From JBEBGV01 sp040081265 (GTDB taxonomy: Bacteria; Acidobacteriota; Vicinamibacteria; Vicinamibacterales; UBA2999), in the NCBI GenBank assembly GCA_040081265.1, contig JBEBGV010000056.1, forward strand, positions 1 through 31,307: a stretch of 31,307 nucleotides of DNA, given 5' to 3'. The position numbers and the translations under genes were made by a program. The notes under the pieces were generated by a model. It did no database searches and was not told where the DNA came from. It saw only the letters and a list, made by a program, of their open reading frames with translations. Position 1 is the first letter of the stretch. Every line of letters begins with the position of its first letter. This document shows, in pieces, positions 10,433-17,641 of the stretch.

Positions 10433-11259
10433 ACCAGGAGGTCTTCTCCGCCCTCTCGGACGCGTTATCCCGCGGCGAAGAGGTGGCGCTCGTGACCATC
10501 GTCTCGTCGAGCGGCTCGACGCCTCAGCGGGTCGGCGCCAAGATGCTCGTCTATGCCGACGGGCGGACGGTCGGCACGATCGGCGGCGGGTGCTACGAGG
10601 ACGATGCGTTCTGGAAGGCCAGGGAATCGATCTCGTCGCGTCGTCCGCAGAACGTGCGATATGAGCTGAGCGATGACTTCGCCGAGGAATCGGGCCTCAT
10701 CTGTGGCGGGCAGATGGACGTCTTCATCGAACCAGTCGAGCCGGCACCTGATGTCTATATCTTCGGGGCCGGACATGTGGGCCACTCGCTGGCGCGCATG
10801 GCAGGTGAAGCGGGCTTTCACGTGCACGTCGTCGATGACCGTGAGAAGTTCGCCAACACCGCGCGCTTTGCCCCCGATGTCGACGTCCAGGTCGCGGACA
10901 TCCCGGAGTGGCTGGCGGCCCACACCCTGCCGCCCACCGCGTACGCCGTCATCGTGACGCGGGGGCACCGTCACGACCTCGACGCCCTGCGGGTTCTGGC
11001 ACCTCGCCATCTTCGCTACGTGGGACTCATCGGCAGCCGGGCCAAGGTCAAGCGCGTCTATGACGCGCTGCTCGAGGAGGGTCTGACGGCCGACCAGCTT
11101 CGCCACGTCCATGCCCCCATCGGCCTCGATATCGGCGCGGTGACCCCTCAGGAAATTGCCGTCAGCATCCTGGCAGAGCTGATCGCCGTCAAACATGGGA
11201 AGGCAGGCGCAGCCGGGGGCGAGACCGTGAGCCTTCGCTGGGAAGGCGCACTCAAGTAG
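10429..11259 (+). CDS. XdhC/CoxI family protein (molybdoenzyme maturation)
   Basis: The protein has 276 residues. XdhC proteins bind molybdenum cofactor and hand the matured, sulfurated form to xanthine dehydrogenase-type enzymes. The N-terminal XdhC/CoxI domain has VSSSGSTPQRVGAKM and GTIGGGCYED. The C-terminal Rossmann-type domain has IFGAGHVGHSLA, VTRGHRHDLDAL, GLIGSRAK and the family ending HAPIGLDIGAVTPQEIAVSI. The GTG start overlaps the PBP stop in a GTGA junction. No molybdoenzyme subunit gene lies nearby, so the partner is unknown. Calling it XdhC rather than CoxI is not possible from sequence alone. Confidence 0.93.
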   Translation: MNQEVFSALSDALSRGEEVALVTIVSSSGSTPQRVGAKMLVYADGRTVGTIGGGCYEDDAFWKARESISSRRPQNVRYELSDDFAEESGLICGGQMDVFIEPVEPAPDVYIFGAGHVGHSLARMAGEAGFHVHVVDDREKFANTARFAPDVDVQVADIPEWLAAHTLPPTAYAVIVTRGHRHDLDALRVLAPRHLRYVGLIGSRAKVKRVYDALLEEGLTADQLRHVHAPIGLDIGAVTPQEIAVSILAELIAVKHGKAGAAGGETVSLRWEGALK

Positions 11260-11273
11260 AGACCCCCGTCCGC

Positions 11274-11279
11274 TATACT
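11274..11279 (+). promoter_or_regulatory. Possible -10 element for hrcA
   Basis: TATACT lies in GCTATACTT, 29 bases before the hrcA start. No convincing -35 is visible (about CTCAAG). No CIRCE element (TTAGCACTC-N9-GAGTGCTAA) is visible between xdhC and hrcA. The same CTATACT string precedes the kinase gene at 18662-18667. Confidence 0.4.
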
Positions 11280-11307
11280 TAAGCCAGCCGCAACACGCTG
11301 ACATTCC

Positions 11308-12357
11308 ATGGGTTCTCCTGAGCTGACCGACCGTTCGCGCCGCCTGCTGGCGACCCTCGTCCGCGAGTACATCGAGACCGGCGAGGCGGTAGCGTCACAG
11401 ACCCTTGTCAGCGCAAGTGGCCTGGGGGTTTCCTCCGCCACCATCCGCAGCACCCTGGCCCAGCTCGAAGAAGCCGGCTACGTGCACCAGCCGCATACCT
11501 CAGCCGGCCGGGTTCCGACCGACCTGGCCTACCGGGTGTTTGTCGACATGCTGCTCGAAGGCCGTCGGCCCGCGCGCCCGACCGCCAGCGTCGAGCATCA
11601 GCTCCGCCAGTATTCCGAGCAGTCGCCGCTGATGGACCACCTGCTCGCGGGTGTGTCGCACGTCGTGTCCCGGGCGGCACGACACGTCGGCTTTGCCCTG
11701 GCAGAGGACCGTGGCGCAATCCTCCAGCGCATCGAATTCGTCCACCTCGGTGGCACACGGGTGCTGGTCGTCGTGGTCTCGAGCGACCGTCAGGTCTCGC
11801 AGAAGGTCGTCGACGCCGCTGAGGAGATCAGTTCAGACGACCTGGTCCGTGCGGCGAACTTCCTGAACAGCGAATTCGCGGGGGTCGCGCTGAGCGACAT
11901 CCGCGAGGCAGTGCTGAAGCGTCTGCGCGAGGAGCGCACACTTTACGACGAACTGCTGGCGAGGGCTCTGCGTCTGGCCCGCTCGACGCTCGATGAACTG
12001 CCGACGCAGTCTGCCTTTCACCTCGAAGGCGCGGCGTCGCTGCTCGATGATGCCGGTACCGACGGCGTCACCGTGCCGATGCTGCGCGCGCTCATCGAAA
12101 TCATGGAGCAGCGTGAGCGGATGGTGCACCTGCTGAACCAGTACATCGATGGACCGGGACTGACGGTCGTCATTGGCGGCGAGCACACCACGCCCGGGTT
12201 CCGCCCCTTCAGCCTGGTGGCGGCCACCTCGGTTGACGGCACGACCATTCGAACGATCGGTGTGATCGGCCCGACCCGCATGCACTACTCGCGCGCTCTG
12301 TCATTGGTCGAGGGCACGGCTCAGGCCGTGACCCGCGTGCTGCGCGATTCAAACTGA
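11308..12357 (+). CDS. hrcA: Heat-inducible transcription repressor HrcA
   Basis: The protein has 349 residues, normal for HrcA. In many bacteria HrcA represses chaperone operons by binding CIRCE operators. The N-terminal winged helix shows LTDRSRRLLATLVREYIETG, SSATIRSTLAQLEEAGYV and HTSAGRVPTDLAYRVFVD, all diagnostic. The C-terminal GAF-like part ends VIGPTRMHYSRALSLVEG. The ATG at 11308 fits homology but has only a weak ribosome-binding site. It heads an hrcA-grpE-dnaJ string. A CIRCE site is not visible in its own promoter or before grpE, so its targets may lie elsewhere, for example a dnaK or groESL locus. Confidence 0.96.
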   Translation: MGSPELTDRSRRLLATLVREYIETGEAVASQTLVSASGLGVSSATIRSTLAQLEEAGYVHQPHTSAGRVPTDLAYRVFVDMLLEGRRPARPTASVEHQLRQYSEQSPLMDHLLAGVSHVVSRAARHVGFALAEDRGAILQRIEFVHLGGTRVLVVVVSSDRQVSQKVVDAAEEISSDDLVRAANFLNSEFAGVALSDIREAVLKRLREERTLYDELLARALRLARSTLDELPTQSAFHLEGAASLLDDAGTDGVTVPMLRALIEIMEQRERMVHLLNQYIDGPGLTVVIGGEHTTPGFRPFSLVAATSVDGTTIRTIGVIGPTRMHYSRALSLVEGTAQAVTRVLRDSN

Positions 12358-12358
12358 C

Positions 12359-12425
12359 CTCCTGCGATCCTGGTCGCGGCCGGCTGCGGCGCCGCGCCAG
12401 CCGGGCATGCAGAGGCGCTCAGGAG
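12359..12425 (+). promoter_or_regulatory. Foldable GC-rich leader between hrcA and grpE
   Basis: CTCCTG (12359-12364) can pair with CAGGAG (12420-12425), which contains the only strong Shine-Dalgarno-like sequence before grpE. Inside it lies CCGGCTG (12380-12386) pairing with CAGCCGG (12398-12404), and the loop contains a further self-complementary GCGGCGCCGC. The structure could be an intercistronic hairpin, or could hide the ribosome-binding site and act as a thermosensor. That function is conjecture, because the AGGAG is 17 bases from the preferred ATG. Confidence 0.45.
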
Positions 12426-12442
12426 TTGAAACAGGTTCGGAC

Positions 12443-12964
12443 ATGGTTGATGACTTGGTGAACGGCCCCACGGGAGAAGACGGGTTCGAGGCGACGGCGA
12501 CCGATGCGGGCGCAGAGTCGATTGAGGCCCTGCGCAAGGAAAAGGACTCGCTGCAGGATCGCCTGCTGCGGACGGCGGCGGAGTTCGATAACTTCCGCAA
12601 GCGTATCGAGCGCGAGCGACGGGAGCATGCCGATCATGCCGCCACCGACCTGCTCTCCGATATCCTGCCGGTTGTGGACGACCTCGAACGTGCCCTCCAG
12701 GCACCGGCCGGCGGCGACGCCGACGCGTATCGCAAGGGCGTCGAACTCATTCATCGCCAGTTGCTCGACGTCCTGCGACGCCGAGGCGTGAAGACGCTCG
12801 ACGTCACCGATGCCGACTTCGACCCGCGCTTTCACCAGGCGGTTGCCCAGGAAGCCAGCACCCGCCATCGCGAAGGCCAGGTCATCGAGGAACTGCGCCG
12901 GGGTTACATGCTCGGTGAGCGCCTCCTCCGCGCGGCAATGGTGAAGGTGGCCACGCGTGAGTAA
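12443..12964 (+). CDS. grpE: Nucleotide exchange factor GrpE
   Basis: The protein has 173 residues from ATG 12443. GrpE releases ADP from DnaK and acts with DnaJ in protein folding. The coiled-coil stalk is visible (LRKEKDSLQDRLLRTAAEFD, then NFRKRIERERRE). The head carries LPVVDDLERAL, FDPRFHQAVAQE and the C-terminal LRRGYMLGERLLRAAMVKVA. An in-frame ATG at 12407 would add 12 residues but has no better ribosome-binding site and sits beside a stem-loop; AGG lies 7 bases before 12443. The exact start is therefore uncertain. The stop overlaps dnaJ by 8 bases. The usual neighbour dnaK is absent here. Confidence 0.93.
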   Translation: MVDDLVNGPTGEDGFEATATDAGAESIEALRKEKDSLQDRLLRTAAEFDNFRKRIERERREHADHAATDLLSDILPVVDDLERALQAPAGGDADAYRKGVELIHRQLLDVLRRRGVKTLDVTDADFDPRFHQAVAQEASTRHREGQVIEELRRGYMLGERLLRAAMVKVATRE

Positions 12965-14099
12965 GCGCGACTACTACGAGATCATCGGCGTCTCGCGCAC
13001 AGCTACGGACCAGGAAATCAAGAGCTCCTATCGCAAGCTGGCGCTCAAGTACCACCCTGATCGCAATCCAGGCGATAAGGAAGCCGAGGAACGCTTCAAG
13101 GAAGCCGCGGAAGCCTACGCGGTGCTGGCCGACACGGACAAGCGCCACATGTACGACCGGTTCGGCCACGCCGGCCTCGGCGGCGCAGCGACCGGCGGAT
13201 TTGACCCGAACGTCTTCACCGGCTTCGAAGACATCCTGGGTGGGCTCGGCGACGTCTTCGGATTCGGCGATGTCTTTGGCGGAGGACGCCGCCGCGGGGG
13301 CCCGCAACGCGGCGCCGACCTCCGGTACGACCTCGAAATTTCGTTCGAGGAAGCGGCCAAGGGCGCTGAAACGTCGATTCAGATTCCCCGGCAGGAGTCC
13401 TGCGAGACCTGCTCAGGGTCGGGCGCTGCCACCGGCTCGAAGCCGAGCACCTGTCCACAGTGTCATGGGCGAGGCCAGCTCCGCTATCAACAAGGCTTCT
13501 TCACGGTCGCCCGCACGTGCGGACAGTGTCGCGGCACCGGCTCGATCATCTCGAAACCGTGCGCGACCTGTCGCGGCGCCGGACGCGTGCAGAAGGAACG
13601 CAAGCTCACCGTCCGCATCCCCGCAGGGATCGCGACGGGACAACGTCTCCGGCTGAGCGGCGAGGGCGAAGGCGGCGCTGCCGGAGGTCCCGCGGGCGAC
13701 CTCTATGTCGTCCTGATCGTTCAGGACCACCCATTCTTCCAGCGCGACGGCAACGACCTGCACTGCGAAGTGCCGGTGAACTTCCCCACGCTGGCACTTG
13801 GCGGTTCGATCATGATTCCGACCCTCGATGGCGGCGAAGAGGCGTACGAGGTGCCCGACGGCACCCAGAGCGGGGCGACCCTGAGGCTCTCTGGGCGCGG
13901 AATGCCGGACGTGAACGGCCGCGGTCGCGGTGACCTGCTCGTCACGTTGAAGGTCGTGACGCCCAGGAAGCTGTCACGCGAACAGAAGAAGCTGCTCGAG
14001 CAGCTTGCCGCGTCTCTGCCGAAAGAGAAATTCGAGCCAACCCCGCGCGATCACGAAGACCGCAACCTGTTCGAGCGCGTCAAGGACATCTTCGGCTAA
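12957..14099 (+). CDS. dnaJ: Chaperone protein DnaJ
   Basis: The protein has 380 residues and is a complete type I DnaJ. It stimulates the ATPase of DnaK and delivers unfolded clients. The J-domain starts MSKRDYYEIIGVSRTATDQE and contains the HPD motif (KYHPDRNPGD). A G/F-rich linker follows, then four zinc-binding CxxCxGxG repeats between about residues 149 and 209 (CETCSGSG, CPQCHGRG, CGQCRGTG, CATCRGAG), and the C-terminal substrate-binding domain (GDLYVVLIVQDHPFFQRDG). It starts with GTG inside the end of grpE, so translation is probably coupled. Absence of dnaK between grpE and dnaJ is a departure from the common order. Confidence 0.98.
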   Translation: MSKRDYYEIIGVSRTATDQEIKSSYRKLALKYHPDRNPGDKEAEERFKEAAEAYAVLADTDKRHMYDRFGHAGLGGAATGGFDPNVFTGFEDILGGLGDVFGFGDVFGGGRRRGGPQRGADLRYDLEISFEEAAKGAETSIQIPRQESCETCSGSGAATGSKPSTCPQCHGRGQLRYQQGFFTVARTCGQCRGTGSIISKPCATCRGAGRVQKERKLTVRIPAGIATGQRLRLSGEGEGGAAGGPAGDLYVVLIVQDHPFFQRDGNDLHCEVPVNFPTLALGGSIMIPTLDGGEEAYEVPDGTQSGATLRLSGRGMPDVNGRGRGDLLVTLKVVTPRKLSREQKKLLEQLAASLPKEKFEPTPRDHEDRNLFERVKDIFG

Positions 14100-14103
14100 G
14101 GCG

Positions 14104-14952
14104 ATGCGCGTGTGGCCGGCGCTCCGCCTGTCGGGACTCGCCACCCGCGACCCTGGCTCTGAATTGCCCACGAGCGACCTGCTCCACGCCGCGCTCGCGG
14201 ATCATCCGGTCGCCGCGATCGAAGAACTCTCAGACAACGACTGGCAAGTGTTCTTTACCGGAGCCGAGGAGCGACGCCTTGCGGCGGAGGCCGTCACAGG
14301 CCAGTTTCCAGCGGTATCGGTCGAGACGGTGGACGTTCCCGACGACGACTGGGCTGCACGCTCTCAGGCCAGCCTGCACGCCATCCGCGTTGGCAACTTC
14401 ATCGTCGCGCCGCCCTGGGATGCCCAGACAACGGCCGGAACCACGTCGATCATCATTCAGCCGTCCATGGGTTTTGGCACCGGGCACCACGCCACCACGC
14501 GTCTCTGCCTGCGCGCGCTTCAGCGCGCCAGCCTGGCAGCCAGGCGCGTTCTCGACGTCGGCACTGGTTCCGGGGTACTGGCCATCGCAGCCAGCCTTCT
14601 GGGGGCCGCCAGCGTCGAAGGCATTGACGATGACGTCGATGCCATTCAGGCAGCTCGGGAGAATCTTGACCTGAACCCGGCCGGAGCGGTTCGCTTCGAG
14701 GTGATCGACCTGCGCCGGTTCACGGGCGGTCCCTTCGATGTCGTGACCGCCAACCTCACGGGCGGTCTGCTGACTGCGGTGGCCGGGATGCTCGAACGTT
14801 TGACGTCGGCAGGTGGAACACTCATCCTGAGCGGGCTGATGACCCATGAAGCCGATGACGTTCTCGCCTCCTTCCGTAACTGCACGTCCATCACGCGTGA
14901 AGATGAAGACGAATGGGTGTGCGTCACCCTGGAGAGAAGGAGTCCGGCATGA
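14104..14952 (+). CDS. prmA: Ribosomal protein L11 methyltransferase
   Basis: The protein has 282 residues. It methylates L11 using S-adenosylmethionine. The signature PSMGFGTGHHATTRLCL matches the PrmA family, followed by the SAM-binding motif RVLDVGTGSGVLAIAAS and the motif IV region VVTANLTGGLL. The short N-terminal L11-recognition domain includes WQVFFTG and DDWAARSQASLHAIRVG. ATG 14104, 4 bases after dnaJ, is preferred over an upstream ATG (14005) that overlaps dnaJ in another frame; GTG 14110 is also possible. Position directly after dnaJ is common for prmA. NLTG in place of the usual N-[IL]-x-[AG]-x-P is a slight divergence, so another GNAT-free SAM methyltransferase function cannot be fully excluded. 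Confidence 0.9.
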   Translation: MRVWPALRLSGLATRDPGSELPTSDLLHAALADHPVAAIEELSDNDWQVFFTGAEERRLAAEAVTGQFPAVSVETVDVPDDDWAARSQASLHAIRVGNFIVAPPWDAQTTAGTTSIIIQPSMGFGTGHHATTRLCLRALQRASLAARRVLDVGTGSGVLAIAASLLGAASVEGIDDDVDAIQAARENLDLNPAGAVRFEVIDLRRFTGGPFDVVTANLTGGLLTAVAGMLERLTSAGGTLILSGLMTHEADDVLASFRNCTSITREDEDEWVCVTLERRSPA

Positions 14953-16280
14953 ACCGCCTTCGCCTGGTTATCACGACCACGTTTCTCGTGCTGGCTCTGG
15001 CGGCGCTGTCCGCGCAACGCACCGGCTACCCCGCGGAGGAATTTTCGGCACGCCGGCAGCGACTTGCCGCCACGCTCGAGCGTGGCCTTGTCGTGATGTT
15101 CTCTGCGACCTCGGAGCCGGCTGGCGTCCGGTTCCGACAGGACAACGATTTCTACTATCTGACCGGCTCCGAAGACCTCAACGCCGTGATGGTCATGGAG
15201 GTTCCGAGCGGTGCGACGCACGTGTTTGTCCCCCCTCTCTCTGCCGGGACGGTGATGTTTCAAGGCGGCAACTGGCTCAGCGAGACCGACAGTGCGCGGC
15301 TGCACGCCGTCGCCAGCGTGCAGCCGCTGAACGCCCTCAGCGACTACCTGGCGGCGAAGAAGGCGGATGGCATCAGCCAGATGTGGGTTCGGCTGTCGCA
15401 ACCGGACCTCGTCGATCGCGGCCGCTCAGAAGTAGGCTCGGACGAGGCCGCCCGGCGACGAAACCCGCTGGCGCAGTATCCGTCAGAAGGCGCACAACGG
15501 GCAGATGCACTCAAGGCGCAGCTCCCCGGGGTAGAGGTCAAGGACATCACGCCGCACATCGATGCCCTGCGGCTGATCAAGAGCGCCCGCGAAATCGAGA
15601 TCCTGAGAAGGAACGGCAGGCTGAGCGCCGAGGCGATGCAGCGCGCGATCGGCATCTCGGAGCCCGGAAGGTTCGAGTACGAGTTCGAGGCGGAAGCCAG
15701 ATACTGGCTGATCCGAAGCGGGATCCAGGCCGATGCCTACCCAGCGATCGTCGGCTCAGGTCCCAACGGCAACCAGTGGCACTACATGGACAACGGTCGT
15801 CGCACCGAGGCGGGCGATCTCATCGTCATGGATTACGCCGGGGCCTTGGATTACATGACGATCGATATCACCCGCACCTGGCCAGTCTCCGGCCGGTTTA
15901 CCGACGAGCAGCAGCGCGCGTATGAGTGCGTGCTCGAATCGCAGCTGGCCATGATCGCCGAGATGAAGCCTGGTGCCACCCGCGCGACAATTCAGGAGGC
16001 CGGCGAGCGCGTGTTCCGGCTGCGTGGCTTCGATCCTCGATACGCCTACGAAGGGCACTATGTAGGCATGTCGGTGCATGACGTCGGCGACTGGAGCCTG
16101 CCGCTGCAGGCCGGGATGGTGCTGGCCATCGAGCCGATCATCGACCTGCCCGATCGGAAGATGCACATCCGCGTGGAGGACACCGTTCTCATCACCCAGA
16201 GCGGCGCAGAAGTCCTGACGGCAGTGGTTCCCAAGCGCGTGCCCGAACTGCTCCGCCTGGCAAGTCGCCGCGGCCGATAG
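14949..16280 (+). CDS. Secreted Xaa-Pro aminopeptidase (M24 family)
   Basis: The protein has 443 residues and removes N-terminal residues preceding proline. It has a signal peptide (MNRLRLVITTTFLVLALAAL, then SAQ), so it probably acts in the periplasm. An AMP_N domain follows (YPAEEFSARRQRLAATL, FRQDNDFYYLTG), then the pita-bread M24 fold. Metal ligands can be placed at D295, D306, H370, E395 and E410 (in VMDYAG, TIDITRTWP, GHYVGMSVHDVG, AIEPIID, RVEDTVL), so the di-metal site looks complete. The start ATGA overlaps the prmA stop and is preceded by AGAAGGAG at ideal spacing. Cytosolic PepP lacks the signal peptide, so this is the exported variant common in Acidobacteria. Confidence 0.93.
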   Translation: MNRLRLVITTTFLVLALAALSAQRTGYPAEEFSARRQRLAATLERGLVVMFSATSEPAGVRFRQDNDFYYLTGSEDLNAVMVMEVPSGATHVFVPPLSAGTVMFQGGNWLSETDSARLHAVASVQPLNALSDYLAAKKADGISQMWVRLSQPDLVDRGRSEVGSDEAARRRNPLAQYPSEGAQRADALKAQLPGVEVKDITPHIDALRLIKSAREIEILRRNGRLSAEAMQRAIGISEPGRFEYEFEAEARYWLIRSGIQADAYPAIVGSGPNGNQWHYMDNGRRTEAGDLIVMDYAGALDYMTIDITRTWPVSGRFTDEQQRAYECVLESQLAMIAEMKPGATRATIQEAGERVFRLRGFDPRYAYEGHYVGMSVHDVGDWSLPLQAGMVLAIEPIIDLPDRKMHIRVEDTVLITQSGAEVLTAVVPKRVPELLRLASRRGR

Positions 16281-16300
16281 CGCGACGTCCACGATCCGGA

Positions 16301-17038
16301 ATGAACGCCAGATTCTACGCTCCTGGTAACCACGCGCCGGGCATGCTTCTCAACCTTTCCGAGGAAGAGGCACAGCACGCCACGCGGGTCCTGCGTCTCG
16401 GCGTCGGCGCCGCGATCCGCATCTTCGACGGGCGCGGTCAGGAGTTCGACTCGACGATCGTCGGTGTCGGCAAGAACAGCGTCCAGGTCGAGGTCGGAAG
16501 GCTGAGGCCTGCGGCCCCAGAGGCTGGTGTGGCCGTCACCCTGGTGCAGGCCGTCCTCAAGGGCGACAAGATGGACGATGTCATTCGCGACGCAGTCATG
16601 CTTGGCGTCGCGGCGATCCAGCCTATCGTCACAGAGCGGACGGCCATCTCACTGGCAGCGCTCAACCGCGGCGACCGGCGCGAACGGTGGGAGCGAGTTG
16701 CGGTGTCGTCCACCAAGCAGTGTGGACGCGCGGTCGTGCCCGCGATCGGAACCCCGGCACCATTCGGGCGAGCGATTCTCGCGGCGGAGGACGTCCTCAA
16801 CGTGATGTGCGTGGAACCTGGGCTCGCCGCAGGAGGAAGCCTCGTGTCATCGCTCCCCCCGCGCCCGCCCAGGGCCGTTCAAGTGCTGGTGGGCCCGGAG
16901 GGGGGATGGACGCCTGAGGAGGTTGCCCGCGGCGTCACATCGGCCTCCCTCATCACGCTTGGTGGCCGCACGCTCCGGGCGGATGCGATGGCACTGGTCG
17001 CGATCACAGCCCTCCTCACTCACTGGCGCGAGATGTAA
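16301..17038 (+). CDS. rsmE: 16S rRNA m3U1498 methyltransferase
   Basis: The protein has 245 residues. RsmE methylates N3 of U1498 in 16S rRNA. The N-terminal PUA-like domain contains EEEAQHATRVLRLGVGAAIR and IFDGRGQEFDS. The SPOUT (knotted) methyltransferase domain shows QAVLKGDKMDDVIRDAVMLG, ERTAISLAALNRGDRRERWE, KQCGRAVVP and the SAM-binding knot VLVGPEGGWTPEEV with GGRTLRADAMAL. Family members usually read LGxRILRTETA, so TLRADAMA is a mild variation. It lies 20 bases after the aminopeptidase and is convergent with the BON gene, only 16 bases away and without a visible terminator. Confidence 0.95.
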   Translation: MNARFYAPGNHAPGMLLNLSEEEAQHATRVLRLGVGAAIRIFDGRGQEFDSTIVGVGKNSVQVEVGRLRPAAPEAGVAVTLVQAVLKGDKMDDVIRDAVMLGVAAIQPIVTERTAISLAALNRGDRRERWERVAVSSTKQCGRAVVPAIGTPAPFGRAILAAEDVLNVMCVEPGLAAGGSLVSSLPPRPPRAVQVLVGPEGGWTPEEVARGVTSASLITLGGRTLRADAMALVAITALLTHWREM

Positions 17039-17054
17039 GAGGCCGGGATTACGG

Positions 17055-17477
17055 TCAGCGAACCGTCAGATCGTTCTGGACCTGATACCCCACTGCCCGT
17101 TGTGCGGCGATCTCTCCGGCGATCAGCTTCTGCTCGGCAGTCGGTACCTGGCCCCGCAGGATGATGAGCTTTGCGGTGTGATCGGTATCGACGTTGATGC
17201 CATTGGCGCTGAGCCGCGAGTCCGCAATCAGCGCCCCTTTGACGTCGGCGGTTTCGAAGGCGGCATCTGCGGCGCGGCCGCCGTTGAGCACCGCATCCCC
17301 TGCGGCCTTGGCGACATTCGCGGCAGCGTCGCCTACTTCGCTGCCAGCATCCTTGATGGCGCCAGCGGTCTCACGCGCCACCCCATCTTCACGTTGGGCA
17401 GAGTCGCTGCATGCACCTAGCGTCGCGGCAAGCAGAACCGCAATGATGGCCGCGGGTGTCGTCGTCAAGCTCTTCAT
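17055..17477 (-). CDS. BON-domain lipoprotein
   Basis: The protein has 140 residues. It starts with a lipoprotein signal (MKSLTTTPAAIIAVLLAATL) and lipobox LGAC, with C23 as the lipidation site. A low-complexity Ala/Asp-rich helix follows (about residues 30-75, with AGAIKDAGSEVGDAAANVA), then a C-terminal BON domain (residues about 78-140: VKGALIADSRLSANGINVD, IILRGQVPTAEQKLIAGEIA, VQNDLTV). BON domains bind membranes or envelope ligands and often occur in osmotic-stress proteins such as OsmY. ATG 17477 has GGGAGG 4 bases upstream. A perfect 17-bp palindrome lies 37 bases before the start. Confidence 0.88.
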   Translation of the reverse strand: MKSLTTTPAAIIAVLLAATLGACSDSAQREDGVARETAGAIKDAGSEVGDAAANVAKAAGDAVLNGGRAADAAFETADVKGALIADSRLSANGINVDTDHTAKLIILRGQVPTAEQKLIAGEIAAQRAVGYQVQNDLTVR

Positions 17478-17513
17478 ATGTCCTCCCAACTCAACAGCGT
17501 GGTGCTGCTGTGA

Positions 17514-17530
17514 CCTGCAGTGACTGCAGG
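17514..17530. promoter_or_regulatory. Perfect 7-3-7 palindrome before the BON gene
   Basis: CCTGCAG-TGA-CTGCAGG is a perfect palindrome in the leader of the BON lipoprotein gene. It could be an operator or a short RNA hairpin. No known regulator motif is recognised. Confidence 0.5.
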
Positions 17531-17572
17531 ACCGACTGGTAGGGAGCAACGTGTGTGCCGCCGGCAAGCGGA

Positions 17573-17593
17573 CGCGGGCCTGGTCAGCCCGCG
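17573..17593. terminator. Hairpin between the TauE and BON genes
   Basis: CGCGGGC (17573-17579) pairs perfectly with GCCCGCG (17587-17593) around a 7-base loop. It follows the minus-strand TauE gene (stop at 17642). No T-run follows on the minus strand, so intrinsic termination is uncertain. Confidence 0.35.
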
Positions 17594-17641
17594 GCTGAGC
17601 CAACGTAGTCGGCGTCTTTGGGCGTTTGATTTTGCGAGGAA

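Noticed and set aside
11260..11307. CIRCE operator before hrcA
   Set aside because: Only a lone GCACTC is seen, inside the xdhC end at 11247-11252. The mirrored GAGTGC half at the required distance is absent.
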